A DNA stretch of 64,000 bases from Aphidius gifuensis (Eukaryota; Arthropoda; Insecta; Hymenoptera; Braconidae), in NCBI RefSeq assembly GCF_014905175.1, contig NC_057790.1:4960001-5024000 (forward strand), read 5' to 3'. The notes under the pieces are model-generated. The model worked only from the letters and a program-made list of their open reading frames with translations, made no database searches and was not told the DNA's origin. Shown in pieces: positions 48,401-61,900 of this stretch; position 1 is the stretch's first letter; the number at the start of each line of letters is the position of its first letter. The translations under genes and the position numbers were made by a program.

Positions 48401-51400
48401 AAATACTATATATATGTGTACACAAATCAGCAATCTTTGGATTCTCAAACGCTTTTACGAATTATTGACACATGAAAAGTGCCTCAACATATTTCATCTC
48501 TTGCCTCGTTGGCCACGCTGTCCCTGCCAATCAGATTCTGCATATACAGATATTTTATTTCTTATTTTTTATTATTATTATTTATATATATATATTATTT
48601 TCTTATCTATCAAAAAAGCTTTTTTCACTATACATAGTAAATACATTTTCAAGTTAGATGACGTGTCATATGAAGTGAATTTTCACGCGGATATAAATAA
48701 AAACTTAGTTTTCTATATATTTTTTTACTATTATCCAAATATTTTCCAAATACATATACTAATAGATTTTAAAATATAAAGTTTTTATTATTTATTTAAT
48801 TGATTGAAATAAAGTAAAATTCTATAAATGATAAATAAATATTCACATCTAAAAAATATTAATAATGACTGTTTTCTTTTTTTTTTCAACTAAATACAAC
48901 AACTTTTGAATTTACGTATATTTAAAAAAAAATAAATATTATTATTTTGAATAAATGGTACTTGTATAAATATAGCTTGGAGCTTAATGTTTAGTTTTTA
49001 TGGTTGACTTACCGTCATGAAAATAATATGAAACATCCATGAAATCTTCGTCTGTTGGTTTGGTAGTTGTTCTTCTTAAAACGACCGTCATATCCCTTCC
49101 AGCAGAAGAATAATGTTCAGGCTCTATGTACCTGTAAAAAAAAGAATGAATGAATAAATAAAAAAAAATAAATAAAAAACACATTAAGATGATAGTACAA
49201 TATAAAAGGTCTGTTTTATGATGTTGTTGAATAACAATTTTTGTATATGGAAATGTCAGCCAAGTGATTGAGCTATACTACTTGCTTGCTAAATTTTGTT
49301 TTTTTTTTTTATTAGTTTAATGTTTTGTGACAGTGTGAAAACTTACAATCTAGATATTTTTTTGATGGATCATAAAAATCATATATTCAAACATCAATGT
49401 TTTCCGACTCTCGTGAATTCGGGTGTATAATATGCCCGATAACATTCCATGATCAAGTAAAAACATATAAAAATAAAATACAAAAAAAATCAATTTCACG
49501 TTATAAGTTTTTTTTTTTTTTTTTTGATGTAATCTAAGTTACCAAGGAGTATTATGTGAGTAAATTGAAAATTTATTATACAAATTTTATTTCATTATTG
49601 ATTTTTTTTTATATTTTTAAAAGAAAAATTTCTAGCCCATTTTCAACACGTTCCACCGATACACTATGCATAAAAAAAAAAAAAAATACGAAGAGTGAAA
49701 ATTTCTTTTACAATTTTTATTTATTTATTTTTTTTTTTTTTATGGCAAGACGACATATTAAATTCCGTGTCAAGAGATCAAACATACGTGTATCTACGTG
49801 TTTATAAACTCTGAATGAATATTCATAAAAATTCTTGTGACAGATTCAAATATTTATTTTTATTTTTCATAAATAAATGTATTTTTTTTTAAATTTCGAC
49901 GTATGTCAATATATATATAAGGATTAAAAATAAACTTTTAAATGTATTCAGTTAATGAATTTTTACCTATCCTGGTTTTTTTTTTGATTGTACAAGGTCT
50001 GAAGGTATCGACTATTTCAATACAAATAATACTTGAAAAAACTTTTTTTATTTATTTTTTTTAGTTTACTAGCTTCATATTTTTCTTTGGGTAATATCAT
50101 CAATAAAATGAGATGAGTATTAGAACTTGAGAATGCAGCTTTTGTGCTTTTGGAAGACGAATATATATATGTTTGTATGTTTGTTTTGTATGCACTTTTG
50201 AAGATCAAGTGACCCAGTTGGCTCATGTCCAGAACTTAATTTTGCTCCTTACTATACATCTGGACGTGCCTTTTCAAAAAAACCGAAAGAAGAAAAAAAA
50301 TAAATAATAATAAATCAACAAACCAAACAAAAATTAAACATAATATAAAACAAGCTTTTCAATTTTTCTATCATGTAATTGCTTTTTATAAATTTTATAA
50401 ATTTCATAGTTTTAAATTATTATTTAAAAACAAAAAAATTAAATGACCAAGAACTGGAAAAATATGGATTTATTATTGAAACTTTTCTGTTAGGTAATTG
50501 TATTTATAAAATATTTTATTAACTACAATATTCACTGTCGATATTTACATGTTCTAAAAACAAATACATAATAAAATTTTGTTTGACGATTTTCCATGTC
50601 AAAAACAAGAAAAAAAAAAAAAAAATCGTGTATTTTAGTATTCTCGAAAATATATGCAGTAAGTAAACATAGAGTCAAATTTTCATATATGGATTTGGTT
50701 ATAAAAGCATATATAATATTCTGTTGCTACTAGAAAAATATAAAATACAAAAAAATACATGACAACGTTTTTTTCCTCAGACCATCAACGACGTATTTTA
50801 TATTATTCAGACATGTTCTATATACCATTCGTAAAATTGCCTGAAGACATTCTTATAAAAAAAATGAAATATGATAAAAAATCTCATAAATATCATATCA
50901 TTTTTTTTTTCTCCATTTATTTATAATCATAAAATAATTATTAAATTTTTTTTTTTCTTTTTTTTCTACAAAAAATTAAATATAGTTGACAATTTTATTA
51001 GACTTGACTGACACTGGCAGTTTTATTACTACTCTATATCATTCTCGAGAGTCTCGACGTGCTTATTGACATGGCTGGTTGCTGATTGTATTTTTTTTTT
51101 AAACGAATGAAATGAAAATAATAATAGAAGAGAGGAAATACTTATTGCTAAAAATATTTTTGTAATTTTTTATTTATTTTTTTAAATGACAGTTTACTGA
51201 GTGAAATAACAACAATGAAACTCATCAAGTTTGTGCAAATAGTTTGTTTAAGAAAAACAAAAAAATAAATAAATAAATAACCGATTGTCTTTTAGTTTTA
51301 TTAATATCATCTGAAAAAAAAATATTTATCAAGTAATTCATTCTGAAATATAATTTTATTCTATCTTGTCTGTGTTTTTTTTTTTTTCATTTTTTTTCAG

Positions 51401-54400
51401 AAGAAAATCAATTTTCACGACGAAGCGACATTGCACTATTCACATTTGCTCAATTTACTTTATTATATCTTGCATTTTTATTCAGGATATATAATTAAAT
51501 TGTGAATATTCAGATTGAAATCAAATATTAACCCCAACATCGACACTTTGATGCAAACGTGATAATATCATTTATTTTTCTTTTCTCATTATTTTATTTC
51601 TCATCTTCAAATACCATTATACTCTTTTTTTATTTTAATTTTAAATTTTTAAATATTTAATAAAAAGACATCATTGAAATTCTTGCGGTGAAAAATAAAA
51701 AAATTTCACGTGAATCATGATGTAGAGGAACAGAAAAAAATAAAAAATAAATAAAATTGTATAAAGAGAAAATGAGGGGTGAGAGAGAGAGAGAGAGAGA
51801 GGGGGAGGATGAAACATGAGTCGTATTTTGCATGAATTTTTACGAGATTAGCGGATATAAAACATGCAATGTGTTGGAAGCACGTACATTGCCTACCTCG
51901 TTGCTCGACGCATAAATCGTTTCATAGCGGTGACTTGCACGTTAGAAATTAAAATAGATTAAAAAATCCAGTTATTTATTTATTATTTATTTATTTATTT
52001 TTTCGCCCGGTCTAGGCTGCCTTTTGCATGCTTTTTCAATAAAAAGCTCATGCTGTATTTTTCAAATGAAATGCTAATAACGCCAATCATATATATATAC
52101 CATACACAGACATATTTTTTTTTTCTGCTTGTTGATATTGGCTTCTCTTTGCGTTTAGACTAAATAAATGAATGGGGAATGAGTTTTTATTTTAATTTAG
52201 TATATGTTTTTTTTTTTTTTGTGAGTATCTACTTGCTGTCGTCTGAAGAGAAAGAAGTAAAATGTGTAAGAGACCTGGCAATTAATGCACGCATCTTTTT
52301 TCGAGTTTTTTTTTTTTTTTTTTTTTTGTCTGACTTCATTTGCTTTTGTGTTTCTTCGTTAAATTTCAAAGTTTTTGATTTTTTTTTTTCTTATTAAGAG
52401 AAGTGAAAAATAACAAGGGATTTTTAATTTTTTTCTTCAAATACTCATTGACTTGTATATGTATAAATTCTGTGATATTCATTTGTCGTCTATATGGTTT
52501 TATTTTTTTATTGTTTTAGGTTTTTCACTTTATTCACGAAAAAGTACAAGACTTGTTAAAAATAAATAAATTATAATACTGTATAGAATGATTAATGGAT
52601 AAAAAAAAAAAAAGGTTGAACTAAGAGTGGGATTCAACGATAAGTCAGCCGAAATGGAGAATAGTTTCATCCATTTTGAGAATCTCTTCTGGGAAATCTA
52701 TCTCAGGTGATCCATGTGGTTTAGTCTCTCAGTTCAACTTGGTTTTCAAGACTGACCACAATCCAACCATAGAATGCTCCACATGTTTATATGTGTATAT
52801 ATCTACACCACCAAGAACTTCTTCAGTAAAATGTACTCTAGAATATACACCCTCCACATCAACCACTCGATTTATATTTTTATCTTTTAGAGTTTTGCTG
52901 AATTTATTTTTCAATTATCCAACTGAGTAACGACAGAAGAAAAAAAAATCTACGGTTAAAATTTCTACTATTAATATTTTAATATTCTAATGGTTCATTA
53001 AAATATTCAAAATAATTAATGATTCTTTTAATTAATTACAAAACACTCGGACACTCTAGTTATATTCAAAAGTATCAAACATTAATCACTATTTCTCGAA
53101 ATTTACAAAATTAATGTTATCAAACTAGTATATTATCATGTAAATTATAATTTTAGAGATTTAAAATTTTATCAAACTATCAACAGAAGTGATGAGTTTG
53201 TTAGCATGAAACTAAGAATAAAACTAATTAATTCATTTCAAGTTGTATTTCTACTTTGTTATATAATGTCATTCAATTAATGAAAAGTCAATAGATTCAG
53301 TAATTTTTTTTTGTCCGTTTTGATATAAGTTTTTTTTTATCAACTTTTAAAAAAAGCTCTAATAGACAGATGACATAACCCACGTTGTTTTTTTTCCTTT
53401 TAAAAGACAAGATAAATTATGGTCAGTTTATTTAAACTGAGAGCAATACAAAAGCAAAGCAAGAAATACGTTCATCATTATTTATTTTTCCCCAAAAATG
53501 TTAAAGAAATTTTAGAATTTAAGTTCATATATGGTTTTGAACCCGCAGACTGTCGTGGGCTCTTGCTAAGTGGATGAAATGTGGTCGTGTAATAAATGAA
53601 AAGGGAGGAAAGGTCAGGTCTTGGTGGGTTGAAATACAGTGCAAAGTGCAAACACAATCAAGCGGGCGGTAATATAAAGTTGACCTGATTTCAACTCTCG
53701 TCTCACTTTCTGTCTATGTACATTGTACATGGTTTTAAAAAACAGATAGAGATAGAAATATAAATGATGAAGAGAATGAATGATGATCATAGGGGTTTGT
53801 CTCACTACCCTTTCATTGAAAGTGTCTTGTTATCTTACTGCCCTCGACAATTTTACAAAATTCAAAATTATATGCGAGATACTAAATTTTCACTTTAAAA
53901 TTTATATCTTCATTATTGCATTATTATTTTATTTTTTTTTTTTTCACATGATAAATTGTACTCTTTATTTGATATTCTTTGTTGAATAAAATAATTGAAA
54001 AGAACAGAATGAAAAAAAAAAAAAAAACATAAAAATAATTCAATAGAATTGTTTGAAATATAATAATCATAAAAATGAGTTTTTTTAAAATGACATTTCA
54101 TTTTAGTATTGAATATAATTATTTTAAATTGTCGAAAAAAAAAAAAAGAAAAATTATTTGTCTTGTATTGAATTTTTTATTTTTATTACCTTTCAGTACG
54201 ATCATTTTCTCGTTCAATTTTTTGTGCTGGACTGCAAATTTTTTTAACTGGTTTGATGTTACTATTGCTGTTTCCATTTTCAACTGCTCCGTCATAGATT
54301 TCAATAATGGATTTGCAAGACGGTGCACTGAGGACAAAAAAAAATATATCTGAATAATTTTATTTCGTAAAAAAAAGCGAATATAAAAAAAAAATATATA

Positions 54401-55985
54401 CACACACATATAAGAAAAAGGAAGTTGAAACCGAAGGGATATCAGGACTAGGCGCATGGGAAATTTCACAATATCATCTTTTACCCTGAAAATTCCATAG
54501 GGATATGATAGAAGGTAGGAAAAAAAAGCGCTCAGTTCGTTTCCGGAACAAAAAAGGTGGTCACGGATATTACAAAGCAAGTCTGTCTAGAGGATATATT
54601 CTCATTGCACTGAGAGCTATTTTCTCGATTCACTGATGTCCGGATTTACAATATTCAATTTTAAATTTATATGCTTTTATCGATAAATTCTCTTATTTTA
54701 TATTTCCATACGAGTTACAAAAGTTCAATCGAGAAGATAAAAATGAATAAATCAAATGCCGCAAATATACTAAATATTTTCTTTTTTTTTTTTTTTTATA
54801 TATTGGTATATATATTTATTAGAAAGCACGAGAAAAAAAGTTGACAGATATGTATATTAAGTTTTATTTAACACCACGTTTTTGATACATTCATCTCATC
54901 TAGAAAAAAAAAATATATATAGAAGAATTGAGGCTTTCCACAATTCAGTGCACGGGGCTCACTCTTCTACGTGATGTCAACGCATGTGACCCCATATACT
55001 CTTTTGCATTTGTATTTTTATATATACGAATAAAAAAAGCGAAAAGTGTAATGAAAGCATATCACGTATATTTTGAGATAAGGCGTGGAGTAGTTGTACT
55101 TGACGGTAACTTTCGTGGATGTATTTTTGTACGTGATCTACCAGACAATTTTTTTTCTATCTTATACACAACACGGACATATGTATATTAAAATAAATGA
55201 ACATAAATAATAAAGGGCAAAAAAAAAATTACAACTTTGTTTTGTAAATAAAGACAAAAAAAAAGAGAAAAAAATTTATTATTTATTAACCTGAGATTGT
55301 AACTGGCTAGTAGAACATGCACAGTGTCAAAAAGTCGTCCACGTAGAATAAAATGACAATTTGATGACTTAATTTTTTGTCTTGTATCATGATGACCTTG
55401 TCTATATTTATCACCATCAATATCACCATCACAATTTGTTGATATACTTTGATCTTTTCGTAAATCATCAAAATCTTGGCTACTTGATCTTATGCTGTTG
55501 CTCATTGGATCCTTTGCTCCTCTTGCTATTTCAACTTTGTATACATAATATTGTCATTAAAATATATAATAATAATATTTTTATCGATTTAAGGTTTTTT
55601 AAATTTAATTAGTATTTTTAACTACCTGTATTTTCTACTGTTAATGGTGATGTTGGAATTGTTAATGTTGTTGTTGTTGACGTTGACGTGGATGGTGCTT
55701 CAGTTGTAATTGGAGAGATTGTGATTTTTGCAATAAAACCATTGTAGTTGAAGGGAGGCACTTCTGGTCCAGACCTAATTATATCAAATTATATTCTTTA
55801 GCAATATTAATATTTAAAAAAAAAAAATTAAATAAGCCAAGAAAAAAAATATTTACTTGAATTCAACAAGAAGTTCTGGGCCTGGATTAATAACTGTTGT
55901 TTTTTCATTGCTACAAAGAGTTTTTAATAATGTACTTGTTGTACTTGGGCCAGCATAAACGGCAATATAATCGTTTGTACATTGA
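45463..55985 (-). CDS. CUB-domain extracellular protein with C-terminal hydrophobic (GPI-type) tail, 5' end missing
   Basis: Ten minus-strand exons join in consistent phase: 55985-55857, 55774-55626, 55534-55291, 54327-54190, 49131-49013, 48117-47942, 47750-47592, 47025-46746, 45894-45753, 45664-45463; 1,738 nt, about 579 residues. Visible parts: the end of a CUB-like domain (CTNDYIAVYAGPSTTS...LLVEFKSGPEVPPFNYNGFIAKI), a Thr/Ser-rich linker, a second CUB-like domain (CHFILRGRLFDTVHVLL...CKSIIEIYDG), a Cys-rich section (PCETLCGDSGCRCVSEEP, CLCGDYQNWLP) and a further CUB-like part (CTWILDSVTDRQLTIEVESY...RLYTFCSRD). The last ~20 residues (CLAGILKLVLLPLVLYYNL) are hydrophobic after SNSS, which fits a GPI-attachment signal and cell-surface display. 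The first visible exon opens in phase 2 mid-domain, so one or more upstream exons, including the signal peptide, are missing; I could not find them up to 64000. I know similar unnamed insect CUB proteins but give no gene name. Confidence 0.85.
49132..54189 (-). other. 5.1-kb intron of the CUB-protein gene
   Basis: Mostly A/T with scattered GC-richer islands: 51780-51950 (GA repeat followed by a non-repetitive island), 52614-52910 and 53545-53730. No exon in the required phase (1 to 2) was convincingly found. These islands may be enhancers or old insertions. Confidence 0.5.
51781..51801. repeat. (GA)n tract
   Basis: Ten GA units followed by GGGGGAGG; a run of potential GAGA-factor sites inside the intron of the CUB gene. 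Confidence 0.9.
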
Positions 55986-58900
55986 CTGAAACAAATAATA
56001 AAAATATTAATATTAATCATTAAAATTGAGTTTAAATATTTTCTGTATTTTAACAAGTTATTGAGGTGAAAAAAATAAATATAGAGAATTTGTTTGTATA
56101 TAATAAGCCAAGTGCCAGTTTATATAGTGCGAAATAATGAGCTAATAAAAATACAGATAATTAGTTTACACACACGCAAAATATGCAAGCTCAATAATTG
56201 TTTTACAATTTTTAATTGGCTTTTTCATCATGCTTTTAGAATTTTCCATCGTTCACTCAACAAAATTTATGTTTTATTTTTTTTATTTCTCATTATTTTA
56301 ATTTATTTTCCATTTGTATACAATAATATGATTTTGAATTTTTTTATTCAATTCATTTTACACTACCACTTGGCAGGAATGAAAGAAAAAAGCAAAAAAA
56401 TTCTTGAATGTTGAGTTTGTAAAAATATATAAACAGAAAAAAGGCAAATTTATGTCGAGAGGAAAATGTAAAATTTAGGTTGAGAAGGTCTCGGCTTACA
56501 TAAGCCTATATGAAAGAAAGTCCTTAGAAAGACGGTAAATTGTACAGCTTCTATATAGGTACATAAAAAATAAAAAAAAAAAATAAAATTCATTCACATA
56601 CTTCTTAGAAGTCTAAGATTGACCGTGTAAATAGTTTTTCACTATTTTACACCTGAATAGTTTGAATAGAGTTGGTAAATCACATTTCACAAGGTAAAAT
56701 CAATTTCAGTTTAATGGTATGCTTCAATAAAGTATAAAAAAATGAAAAGAAAATCAAATAGTAAATAGAATAAAAAAAATATAATTAAAAAGTTTATTAT
56801 AAATGTTTTTTATTTTTCATTAATAAATTTTTAATTTATATTTATAAATTTTGATATATAGATTGAATAAATAAATCTGTCAATATTATTTATTTGATAA
56901 ATAAAAAAAAATAAAATAAAATAATGAAATATTGAAAAAGAGAGATCAATTATAAAATAAAAATAAAAAAACTGTTTGCTACTAATTGGCACAGTTAAAT
57001 GGGTCATTCAATGGTGTCTATAGTGTTTCTCATTAGCTGTGATAGTAAAGCTTTGGCGACTTTCCAATATCGGAAATTTATATTGCAGCTTTGTATATAT
57101 ATACACACACAAAATACACTAAACAATTGGTGCGATGGCCTCGTTACAGTTTCGGATGCGTTAGCTGCCGGTAATTTCAAATCTCGGAACACTGATGTGT
57201 CAGCAGGCTGACAATTCGTCCACATAGAAACTCGATAATAACTTCCATCTATATTTTATCATCATTCACTATATCACATCATCACAATTATTTTTTACAC
57301 ATCAATATTATCATTCAATTTTTAATTATTTCTTATTTTTTTTTCTTTCATTTGTTGATTTACAACTCTACATTCAAAACAAATAATTAACCCAGATATA
57401 ATGAATTGAAAAATAGAAAAAAATCAATAAATAAATAACTGCAATTACTGCTGTACAATATTGTTTTTCATTATCCCCTTCATGATCTTCATTCTATATT
57501 TATATTTACTTTTTCAATGTATTTGATTTAATTATGTTTTATTGAAAAATATATAATCATTGTGTTTTTTTGTTTTAATTAAAAAAGCAAAATAAAAAAT
57601 ATCCAATTAAATTTTCACTGTTCATTTATTTTTTAGTAAATAACTTTATCAATTTTTTTTGTTTGTTTTGCTTTATTTGATTGAATAATAATAGATATAC
57701 ATATATATTAATTTTTTCAAGCAAAGTTATTATCGTAACTATTTATATTGGTAATTATTATTATGACCTTTATTTTTTACTAACATCATTTTAATTTTCT
57801 ACCAACTTGTTCCACCCAATAATGCTGAAGGCATTACACTAAAATCTTTATACGTACAAATACATAAACTTATATATACCATTGTTATTCGAAGCCGCTT
57901 TCACGTAATGAGGTAGTATTTTTCAAAAGTCCGATTTCATTTTACCTAGTGTGTGACGCGTCAGTTGTTATCCACTACTGTTAAAGGACAAATACGAAGT
58001 ATAGTATTTTGAAAAAAAGAGAAATGAGATGAGAATACTAAAAGTGTATAGATAGATGAGCATTATAAAGGTATAGTAGGGGAATGAAGAGGTCACAAGG
58101 GATGAAATATACATGATGCAATATTGGTATATGTATATATCCAAGTTTCCATTAACGACTAAAACACAATGTATATATGTATTCGAGTATTTGTGGCTTT
58201 CGTATTTTGTTGTTTTGTCGTTTCGTACCTCGAAATTACGGTTAATTAATTTTATCATGTATATATATATATTGTTTATGTGGCTGTGTGTTATTTTAAC
58301 AAGAAATGAAAATGCAAAAAACTAGGGTTGGTTAATATATTTAAGTTGATAATATATTATTTGTTTTAAAAAATTCACAATTTAGCTGAATTTATTCAGC
58401 TTTTATTTTTTGTGTCGTTTTTTTACGTAACGAGAAAGTGTACAGTTTATTTATTTTATTTTTTGAGTTATTTATTTTATTGTATTTCATTTGAAGGAAT
58501 ATAATATAATATAAAAGCTATGTATAACAATCATTATGTGGCGTTGGTTTATATAAAGACAAAAGGCCACTCTTTGATCTCAAGGTAACGGCAATGTTTA
58601 CACGGTTGATTTTTAGTGTCGTGTTGCTATTGTTTTTCTCTGATCATCTTCAGTATAAAAAAAAAAAAAAAAGCTTCCCTAACAAGCTGAGGGAATCATT
58701 CTACTTTTATTTTATTTTCCTTTTTTTTTTTTGTGCTACTCAAGATTGATTTATATTTTATTTTTTCGTCTGACTAAATTTATGTTATTCTACTTTGTTC
58801 ATCTGCTTTCGTCATCATGGAAACGAATAATTTAATATATCTTGCAATTCAATTACCAATTGGGTTACCGCATAAAAAATACCATTTACCTTGACAATTT

Positions 58901-61900
58901 TTTTTGTTTTTTTAAATTTTTTTTCTGGTAATTTTTATTTTAATAGTTGAGTTGGGTGTTTACTGACTACTTCAGTTTACTTGATTTTAATGTTTTAAAA
59001 TGAGATAAAAAATCCCATAAAAATTTGTTAGTTGGTTTTTCTTTTATTTCCTTGACGGTTTTTTCTTCACTTGATAATTAAATTTTGGCGAGAAACGATT
59101 GTCGGAAACTTTCGTTTGCGGAACTGTTGTTAGACCGTGATGGGCTTTTCTTATGACTCTTCCTTTGCTGTATTCAAAAAGTTTTTGAATTTCAAAAGTA
59201 GTTGAGTCAGACTACATAACCTCGGTTACTCTGAAAATGCATAACTGTATATTTATATACCGCATGGTAGATATTATGTGCTTGTCACAACATTTCATTA
59301 GAAACTTGCTCGGCTAAGAATCCAGTTCAGATAAGATTTAACTTCACTGAGTGTGTACGATTGTGTCAGCTTTACTTTTCTATTATTTTTTTTTATATTA
59401 TGAAAGTTAAAAAAAGGGTTAAAAACTCATTAACTCAAAAAATCAGTCAAATTTCTTATATCTTGACTTTATTTGTTTTTTTAATTAAATTTAAACTTTG
59501 TTTTTATTATTTTTTAAGTTACTTTAATTTTTTTTTTTTTGATAAACTTATATCAATTGTAAAAGTAAATCAATTTTCAATTTATCATTTTTGTTTTTTT
59601 ACAATTTTCAGTCGTCAAGGTTTAAATTAATATTACGGTCCAATTATTTTGAAGAACATTTTTTTGTTGAAATTTAATTTTTAATTATTATATATGAGTT
59701 ACACAAGTCTGACAATTTTTTTTTCTTACCACAATTCAAGTAAATTTAAAATATTTACTTTAAAGTAAAAATGTCAATTTCAATTTAATTTTTTTTTAAC
59801 TTTTTTAATTAACGAAACAAAGAATATAAAAAAAAATAAAAACTGATTTTTGCTTCATCTCAAATTGCAACGAAATACTATGAACATGTTGAATATATAT
59901 CTATATAAAGTAATGAATCGAAAAAAAAAATAACCTATAGCTTTCACACGTTGATTTTCATGTGGTATCCATGAAAAAAACTGGAATCAAAAAAAAATAC
60001 CAATGAATTTCTTTGGGAAGCCATTTGAAGTATATTTCCTTTTTTGCTTTTTTTTTGTTTCCTTTTATCCGCATTGGCGATAAGCCACGACAGTGGTATG
60101 TCATTGCTGTAGAGGAAAAGTTCCGATAAAAAGAACGACAAAAAAAAAAGCGCATCAAAAAGACCAAAGGCAAAAGGACAATTCGATATCTTCGAATATC
60201 GAGTACGGCTGATTCTACTCTAGACTTATAAATACTTTTCTCAAGCCACAATCCAAATGAAATTACACGATTTTATTTTTTTCAACTTTTTTACAGTCAA
60301 TATAATTTTATTTTTCAACGAAAATAATTTATTAAATATGTATATACCTATTTAATTTATTTTATCAACGATGCAATTAAATTGAATCGATAACTTTTTC
60401 CACGAAATGAAAAATATTTTATTTACTATTGAAAAGTTGATATTTTTAATTAAAAAAAAAATTATTCAACTTAGCTTTACATATGGCAAAAAAAAATTCA
60501 TAATATTCAACATGGAATGAGAATGATGGCAATGAAAAAAAAAAAGATATCTCAATCAAGTGTATATAGTTCTTTTTTTAATAATCTACAAACGGTTAAA
60601 AATTTTATAATCGATGTAATAAATTTTTTATATATTTTTATGAATAATCTACTCGGAGAAAATAATATTTTCATGAAATTTTTAAAAGGATAAATGTAAA
60701 TTTGAATTTAAATTTTTAATTATTTACTATAAATTTGTGGTTCCAACGAGTGCAATGTTGTTTGAAAATCAATTTATATTTCGATTAATAATTAATGTAA
60801 AATAATTTTATTCAATTTTCCATGTTGTCATGGTAGAAAAGTCGCAATGGATTATGTAATGCTATCATATAACGCGACTAAAGATTCAGCGTCATCTAAT
60901 TTCATCCGTAAATTATTAGGTTACGTAAGATCAGGCTTCATCATGTAGTACATGAAATACTGAATATGTATAGACTAATTTTAACTACATCGGGGGATCA
61001 CTACCATCATTTCTCGTGCGGTGTAACACAAAATTTTGATTTTGGCTGAACACAGAGTTAATCTATATCTACGTGTAGATATTTTAACTGAATTAGAAAT
61101 TTATGAATACATTCCCATATAAAATGGTAAAAAAATTTCAAAGCACTTCTATGATTTTTGAAATTTAATAAAAGGATCAAATGGTTTTTGTGAACAGTAA
61201 GTAATAAAATCCTACAACCATATGTCTTTTTAAAATTTGACGTAGAATAAATCTGGTGATATATCTACTCATTTTTAAATTTCATTATGCCTTTTGAATA
61301 CACATAAATAATATTCTGACAGTAAAGATAACTATTTGATTTAATACATGAGTTTTCAAGTTAAAAAAAATACATAATTTATTCATGATTTTTATTATTT
61401 TTTATTTTAAATTAATTGAATCATAAAAGGGTAAAAATTTAAAAAAAAAAAAAATCCAAAACCTTGTTTAAACGGATAATTAAAAATTATCAGCTTCAAC
61501 AACAACGTAAATATATACATAGATTTTTTTTTTTTTTTTGTCATTCTTTCATTTTTAAATTTTAAATATATTTATAAATTTTTTTTTTATCCCTTAGAAA
61601 AACCTAGCGTTAATTAATTTTGCGCAGAGTGTTCCGCCAAAAAAAAAAAGGGTCTGAGACACGCCGGCTTAAACAGCGACAAAACGAGGTGATTAACGGT
61701 GCAAAAAAGATGAAAAAAAATATAACCCGAATAAAGTATAAGAAAAAAATAAGTAAAATAAAAAAAAAAAATATATGTAATATATAATAAAACTTATTTT
61801 TATTCTTTTCTTTTAAAAAACTACCACTGGGTTTTAGTTGACTTGATTTCACGATGAAAAGCAGAGGGTGTCGGTCTTTTATACTCTAGAAAAAAATGAT

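Noticed and set aside
54119..54580. 153-residue minus-strand open frame
   Set aside because: The real exon here (54327-54190) is read in another frame, which joins in phase to both neighbours and shows the CUB-like CKSIIEIYDG.
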